NCBI GenBank assembly: GCA_023974075.1
Contig: JAMFTG010000280.1
Coordinates: 62,001-126,000, forward strand
Reading direction: 5' to 3'
Source: Chaenocephalus aceratus
Lineage: Eukaryota; Chordata; Actinopteri; Perciformes; Channichthyidae
Length of the DNA stretch: 64,000 bases
The notes below the pieces were generated by a model. That model saw only the letters and a list, made by a program, of their open reading frames with translations, was not told the DNA's origin and searched no databases. Below are positions 58,228 through 64,000 of the stretch, piece after piece. A program made the position numbers and the translations under genes. Every line of letters starts with the position of its first letter. The first letter of the stretch is position 1.

Positions 58228-61200
58228 TGCCACGGAAGAGGTGCTCCAAAATGAGGCGGTTCCCTCCGAAGGCAGTTCTCCCTGACGCCAAAGGTATGCT
58301 GCATGAATCTGTTGAATGCACATGCGCTACTTCCGCTACTTCCACTACTGTCCAGCCAAAGATAGTTGGTAGCAAGCATTTCAGGTTTGCTAGAAAGGGA
58401 GATTAGAGGGCCAAGTTGTGTACTGTTGCAGCTTTGATAAGGCACAAGCTTTCCTGTGTGTGCACATGGAAGGCTTCTGTGCTGGACTCCATTCAGGAGG
58501 AAGGAAGGAAGCTGAATATTGAAAAACTGGGCAAAGGCGTTGACAGTCAGTTTCAGATGTTTGATTCAGCGAACATGGTAAACGACACTGATTCTCTGAA
58601 AAGACTTCTTCAATCGAATGAAGGATGCCAATTCGTGGCACACCGGCTTTTTGGGCTGGTGCCCAAAAGGATTTGTTTGCAATGGTCAGGCAGATTGGGT
58701 TGCCCACTTTTTTCTGTTCCTTTTCAGCTGCTGACATGAGGTGGAAGAATGTATTGACCAGCATGATGCTTCAAGAGGGTAGGTGTGACAATGTGGACGA
58801 TTTGGACTGGAATGACAAATGTGGTCTTTTGCGTCGCAATCCTGTAACGGCTGCACGCATGTTTCAACACAGATGGGAAACCTTTTTTAAAGATGTCATA
58901 CGATCACCAAGTCAGCCAATTGGGAAAGTGGTAGATTACTTCTATCGTGTTGAGTTTCAACAGAGAGGGAGTCCTCATATACATGCCATTTTCTGGATTG
59001 AAGACAGCCCACAAATTGATCGAGACACTGATGAGGAGGTGGTGCAGTTTGTAGACAAGTACATTTCTTGTGAACTTCCAGAAGATGATGAGCTACTTGA
59101 GGAAATGGTGTCAACTGTGCAAACGCATATTAAAATACATTGAAAATCGTGTAGAAAGAAAAACACCGTGTGTCGTTTCAACTTCCCACGACCACCGAGT
59201 GAACGGTCCTTTGTTTCCAGAGTAGGGAAAACGGATAAGTCGTGTTCACAACAGGAAGGCGTCGGCAACCAAATGACGGAAGAACAGGCACGTAAGATCA
59301 TGTCCACGGTCAAAGAGGCAGTCACTGATGAGACGGCTACTTTCAAAACAGTCTCAGAGCTGTTTGAAAGTCTGGGTATTAACCAGGAGCAGTTTGAATC
59401 TGCATTTTAATGCATTGGTAAGAAAACCCAGGTTGTACTGAAGCGCAAACCTACAGACGTATGGGTGAATCCATACAATAAACGTTTACTTAGCGCTTGG
59501 AATGCTAACATGGACATTCAGTTTGTAGCAAATGCATATGCCTGCATTGTGTACATTATTTCATACATCGCAAAAGCTGAACGTGAAATGGGATTACTGC
59601 TCAGCAACGCTCAACGAGAAGCGACAAAGGAGGGAAACACGGATGCCAAAAAGTCCTTGCGAAAGTTAGGCAGCGTTTATCTGCATAATCGTGATGTTTC
59701 CGCACAGGAGGCCGTTTACAGATTGACCCAGATGCATTTCAAACATAATTCCCGATCGGTTCACTACATTCCCACAGGAGATAACGCAACGCGTATGAGT
59801 CTGCCCCTAAAGGAACTCAAACGTAGGGCAGATTCAAACACTCTCACAGACAACAACATGTGGTTCTGTGGATAGGTATTTGGCTAGACCAAATGAAGAC
59901 ATATTTCATTGGATGTGTTTAGCTACATTTGTGTCGGAATACAGAGTTCTGTCGAAAAACCAGACTTCTGTTAATAGAGTGAAACTAGGCAAGGACCTAG
60001 GATTCGTCCTGAAAAGGACTAAGGGAAAACCTGCAGTGGTGCGCTATGTGCAGTTTTCACATGACACGGACCCGAGAAGTACTTCAGGAACATCTTGCAG
60101 CTTTTCCTGCCTTACCGTGTGACTGAAGACTTAAAACCTGAAGGGTTTCAGACTTTCGAACAGTTCTACCATAACGGTCAATGGTTGCTAGACACTGTGG
60201 TTCACAGTGTTAAAACTACTGTTGATGTAAACAGGCGAACATTTGAGACAGAATCTGAAGTGATGGAACATTCTGACAATGTTTCAGGACACACAGGTGC
60301 TCTTGAAGATGCCTGGTGTGAAATGTGTCCAGGGCAACAGTTGGAACGCTTGGAATGTGAACAGGAAGTGGGGGAACGAGTGCCAGCTCCAGACGAACAC
60401 ACAGATACCATTCCAGACTTGGCCGACGCTGGTGCAGGGGGAAATCGTTTTGATGCACATGGAAACATTATGTGTAGATCGGATGCACTTAATCTTCTCA
60501 GATCTCTGAATGTCAAACAGAGAGAGATCTTTTATCAAGTTAGACAATGGTGCATTGAAAAGGTAAATGGCACGAACCCAAAACCCTTCAATGTGTTTGT
60601 TACAGGTGGTGCTGGGACTGGGAAATCGCACCTCATTAAAGCAATCCACTATGAAGCATCTAGGTCAAGTTGCAAGTTCACCTGATAAAGTGTCTGTGTT
60701 GTTAACTGCCCCTACTGGCATTGCTGCTTATAGTTTAGGAGCCAGCACGATACATAGCACATTTTCTATAGGGTTGGATGTCAAACCTCCCTACACGCCG
60801 TTAGGAGAGGAAAGGGTCAGTACCTTACGTGCTGAATTGAGCGATCTGCAGATCCTGGTGATTGATGAGATTTCAATGGTGAATCATAACTTGCTAGCCT
60901 ATGTTCACGGTAGACTTAGGCAGATTAGTGATCACTCACCATTTGGAAAAGTCAGCGTCATAGCTGTCGGCGACTTTTTCCAACTCAAGCCAGTTCAAGG
61001 CAAATCCTTGTATTTGGAGAACATGCTATGTGATTTCTGGACTGAAAAATTCTCCATTGCTCATTTAAACACCAAGGACACTGTCTTTGCAGAACTGTTG
61101 AACAGGTTGCGTACACGAGCTAAGACCACGGCGCTCGTTGCCAGTGACATAGCTATCTTGAAAAAGTGTGAAACCGGGGAAAGCACTTCAGCGTTGCATA

Positions 61201-62562
61201 TTTTCGCAACAAATGCACAAGTTAATGACCACAATATCAGACAGTTGTCAGCATCATGTCCAGAGAACCTTTGCGTGGAGGCACTGGATTATGAGAAGAA
61301 TCAACAATCCGGCCGCATGGAATTGAAAAGAGGGCACTTCAGAAATGTGTACACATCCTATTTACCTGAAAGGTTACCGTTGGGAAAGGGTGCACGAGTG
61401 ATGTTGATCAAAAATATTGATGTGTCTGACGGCTTGGTAAACGGAGTCTGTGGGAATGTCGTAGACATTGTCAACAATATCCACAACACATTTGTGAGCA
61501 TTGTGTTTGTGAAATTCGATGACGAAAAAGTGGGTACTAACAGAAGGAAGCGTTTCCCTTCAACTAGTGGCAACCCTTTGGCTACTCAGACAGAGATGAC
61601 GAAAGGATACGCAAGGGAAAATTGCGTAAACAGTTTCCTTTGAAACTAGCATGGGCTTGCACAATCCACAAGGTGCAAGGGTTAACTGTTGACAAAGCAG
61701 TCGTTTCGCTTAAAAGAATCTTTGAGTCAGGCCAGGCATATGTTGCTTTAAGCCGCGTCAAAAGCTTAAATGGGTTGACAATTCAAGACTTTAAAGACAG
61801 CGCCATATATTGCAAAGAGAATATTCAGGATTCCCTTGATGGCATGCCGCCATTTGTATCCTGTGCTACTACACCCTCACAGGGAACACACTCATTCTCC
61901 ATATTCTCAATGAATGTACAAAGTTTAGACAGACATTTACCTGATCTAACGGTGGCAATTCAGCCATTTGATTACAGTTGTGTGGCTGTAACGGAAACAT
62001 GGTTAACTGAAACTGTTGCAAATCACACTGCAGGGATTGAGAAATATACGTTTCACAGTGTGCCACGTTGCAAGGCATACAACTCAACTGACGCTGTTTT
62101 GAAAACAATTAAAGACCAACAACAAGGGGGAGTTGGCATATATTGTCAAGACCAGTTGGAGTACACCATTTTGGATCTTCCAAATGTGAATTTGGAATGT
62201 ATTGCCTCGCATTTCACCAGGGAGAATGTGATTGTTGTGGTTCTTTACCGCCCACAAACATATCCATTGCCTCTGTTCAAACTAAACATGAAGCTGTTGA
62301 CCAGTTTCTTAAATACTAGGTCAGACAACGTAGTCATTTTGGGAGACTTCAACCATGATCACTCAAGTCATTGTCCATGTCATCCTTCATGGAACAACTA
62401 GGTTACTTGCAGTTGGTATCCGAACCCACAACAGAAAAGGGAACATTGATCGATCATGTATATGGGAAACACACAAGTAAGTATCTCACAGAAACGAAGG
62501 TTATCCCGATGTATTTCAGTACTCATGAGGCAGTTCAATGTTTATTAACAAAGAACACCTGA
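58228..62562 (+). pseudogene. Helentron (Helitron with AP endonuclease), decayed
   Basis: Rolling-circle transposon protein read through several frames. Start MPRKRCSKMRRFPPKAVL (58,228). Helitron N-domain: IRGTPAFWAGAQKDLFAMVR and GLPTFFCSFSAADMRW (from 58,625). The Rep/HUH motif is in FQQRGSPHIHAIFWIED (about 58,960-59,000). CRFNFPRPPSE, then [20 protein letters not shown] and [16 protein letters not shown]1-like helicase: VFVTGGAGTGKSHLIKAI (Walker A, 60,595-60,645), LVIDEISMVNHNLL (60,855-60,895), VGDFFQLKPV and [20 protein letters not shown] (61,645-61,700). The C-terminal endonuclease has [23 protein letters not shown] and [12 protein letters not shown]. Frame changes occur near 58,620, 59,870, 60,075, 60,660, 61,620 and 62,380, and in-frame stops lie at 59,141 (TGA) and 59,408 (TAA). 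Fusion of an endonuclease to Rep/helicase defines Helentrons. Ends were not located. Confidence 0.85.
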
Positions 62563-62604
62563 GCTTCAACTGTTTCATTGTGTAACTGACAAAGGACACG
62601 AGCG

Positions 62605-62868
62605 GTAGTTTTGGTTGTGTGGAGACGGCGGAAGCGGGGAGAGGCATTCAAGTGCCTTGATCCCTGCCGAGCCGACGCACGACTGTTGTTTGGTTGGTGT
62701 CAGTGCCATAGCAACTATTTCGGAGCAATGCGCTCATGGGGAAATGTAGTTTTGGTTGTGTTTAGACGGCGGAAGCGGGGAGAGGCATTCACGTGCCTTG
62801 ATCCCTGCCGAGTCGACGCACGACTGTTGTTTGGTGTCTGTGCCACAGCAACTATTTAGGAGCAATGC
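62605..62868. repeat. tandem 141-bp repeat, two copies
   Basis: GTAGTTTTGGTTGTGT, GACGGCGGAAGCGGGGAGAG, TGATCCCTGCCGAG and CAACTATTTMGGAGCAATGC occur at 62,605 and 62,746. The position right after the Helentron coding end suggests 3' flank or terminal structure, but no terminal hairpin is identified. Confidence 0.8.
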
Positions 62869-63866
62869 GCTCAACTCCATTACTGACATTATATTCATCT
62901 TTTATAAAACACATTTAAGCTATTCTGCCCCAAAAAATTTGTGACAACTTGTCTGAGGTTATCCACACTAACCAACATAACCATATCTTCAATTAGATTA
63001 ATCTGCAGTCGCATAACATTTATCAAAGGCGCAAACATTCTGTTTAATTGAAAGAATTTATTAATTCACATATCAGTTTAACATTTCTTTGTCACGTTTG
63101 TAAATAAAAGTTGTATTAATTCATGTTTTCTTCCCATAAGTTCCCTAACCCCCTTTGTCATACCAAAGAGTTGATGGACCCTTATTTCATGCTGAGGACC
63201 AAACCCACTGCCATGACAACAGGAGGTTTTTACTTTATTTGCATGCTGTTGAAGTGTATATCTGTTGTCTGTCTGTCCTGCAGTACAGTAAGATAAATAT
63301 TGAAAGATTACATTTTCAGGCATATATTTCATTTTCCAAATGTTTCCAAATGTATAACTTCATTTAGTGGCATTGACCACAAAACAAATGTATTGCAGGT
63401 TTTGCTTTTTGTTAAAGTTTAGGCAACAACAAAAAGCAAAAAACCACTGGTATGGACTCTCATTTGAGACGGGGTTCGACTCCCTGTGGTGGTTTGATCT
63501 ATTGTTGTGGTGTAGACGGTTCATTAAAGATCCATAAAGATATAGCTGCACAGTCCAATAATCCCTAATTGTTGACATGATGTGTTTAAGTCTTCTAGGA
63601 TCAACAAACAACATATCGCTACCTGGTTGATGCAGGAAAAATGGTACCAACACAACTGGCGCACATGCCTAAGATTTCCTGGTCAGAAAGAAAGGAACGC
63701 AAAGTCAGGTAAACAATTTAGAGGGATGACAGACGGCTCATTTTGGAGGACTGTGGGGGGGACCAGCAACCCTCCTCGACAGGCGCACGGACGCGAGGGC
63801 CCGCTCATCACTGCGCGCACAAGTGCGACCGCAGTTTTAATTAACTTTATTATTTCATTTCATTAG
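62869..63866. other. AT-rich, no supported feature
   Basis: About 1 kb with only short ORFs lacking family support. A pyrimidine-rich stretch leads into the splice acceptor at 63,865. Confidence 0.5.
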
Positions 63867-64000
63867 AGAACGTCTGCAAGAAAAGATGGAAGAGTCTGAG
63901 GGACAGGTTCCGCAAGGAAAACTATTTGGAAAAGGAGGCCAAAAGAAGCGGGGCAGGGTCTGCAGGGGGGTACAGGCCCTGGCGTTTCATGGCAGTGATG
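63867..64000 (+). CDS. MADF-domain exon 2, runs off the window
   Basis: Follows ATTTCATTTCATTAG and in phase 1 encodes (E)NVCKKRWKSLRDRFRKENY then LEKEAKRSGAGSAGGYRPWR and FMAVM at the window edge. C-K-K-R-W-K-S-L-R-D is the second half of the MADF DNA-binding domain. Its phase fits the MADF exon 1 in the Harbinger element at 56,062 (VCGVE/ENVCKKRW reads naturally). No exon 1 is seen nearer than that. It is probably part of another Harbinger copy or a host MADF gene extending right. Confidence 0.75.

Overview
The window looks like teleost fish DNA. Every recognisable vertebrate or transposon fragment fits that: two intact exons of the vertebrate autophagy gene tecpr1, fish-type L2/CR1 LINE tails, PIF/Harbinger elements with MADF-BESS companion genes, THAP/YqaJ (ISL2EU-type) and Helentron remnants, solo LTRs, and very long (CA)n, (GA)n and minisatellite tracts. 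The genome assignment is inference from family knowledge. No tRNA, rRNA or CRISPR was seen. Almost all coding capacity is transposon-derived, and much of it is nested.

Layout. 1-16,091: a >98% identical duplicated block (1-6,141 and 11,459-16,090) carries a minus-strand, intronless 502-residue coiled-coil ORF of unrecognised family. The first copy also holds a two-exon piece of tecpr1 between direct repeats, and the second copy lacks it. Between the copies lies one minus-strand L2-like LINE, split by a 1.16-kb Harbinger-type element (6,586-7,743) and a 2.9-kb hAT-like insertion (8,074-10,991). 16,092-20,500: a 94-bp satellite and remnants of hAT-like elements, one with a BED-finger fragment. 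20,502-27,326: a 6.8-kb PIF/Harbinger element with a MADF-BESS gene (+) and a DDE transposase (-). It is interrupted by a TTAA-flanked foldback element and has two repeat expansions, one inside the transposase and one grown from its last codons. 27,360-27,889 is a solo LTR.

30,240-40,090: a LINE with endonuclease and reverse transcriptase domains, split by a full-length 6,557-bp DNA transposon (32,618-39,174). That transposon has ~340-bp terminal inverted repeats, a 3-bp target duplication and one ~1,500-residue protein with an XPG/PIN-nuclease-like C-terminal region. It is my best candidate for the unusual system; the nearest known group I can name is the Academ superfamily. 40,100-50,000: remnants of hAT, Harbinger, LINE and LTR elements, plus the 3' end of an unrecognised spliced gene (46,278-46,794).

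50,379-57,272: an ISL2EU-type element with a THAP exon (+) and a YqaJ nuclease (-). A 4-kb LTR retrotransposon sits in the THAP start region and a 638-bp Harbinger element carrying a MADF first exon sits in THAP exon 2. 58,200-62,560: a decayed Helentron (Rep, PIF1-like helicase, AP-type endonuclease). 63,867-64,000: a MADF second exon running off the window.

The genes do not form a pathway. They form a layered record of insertions whose order can be read from which element interrupts which.
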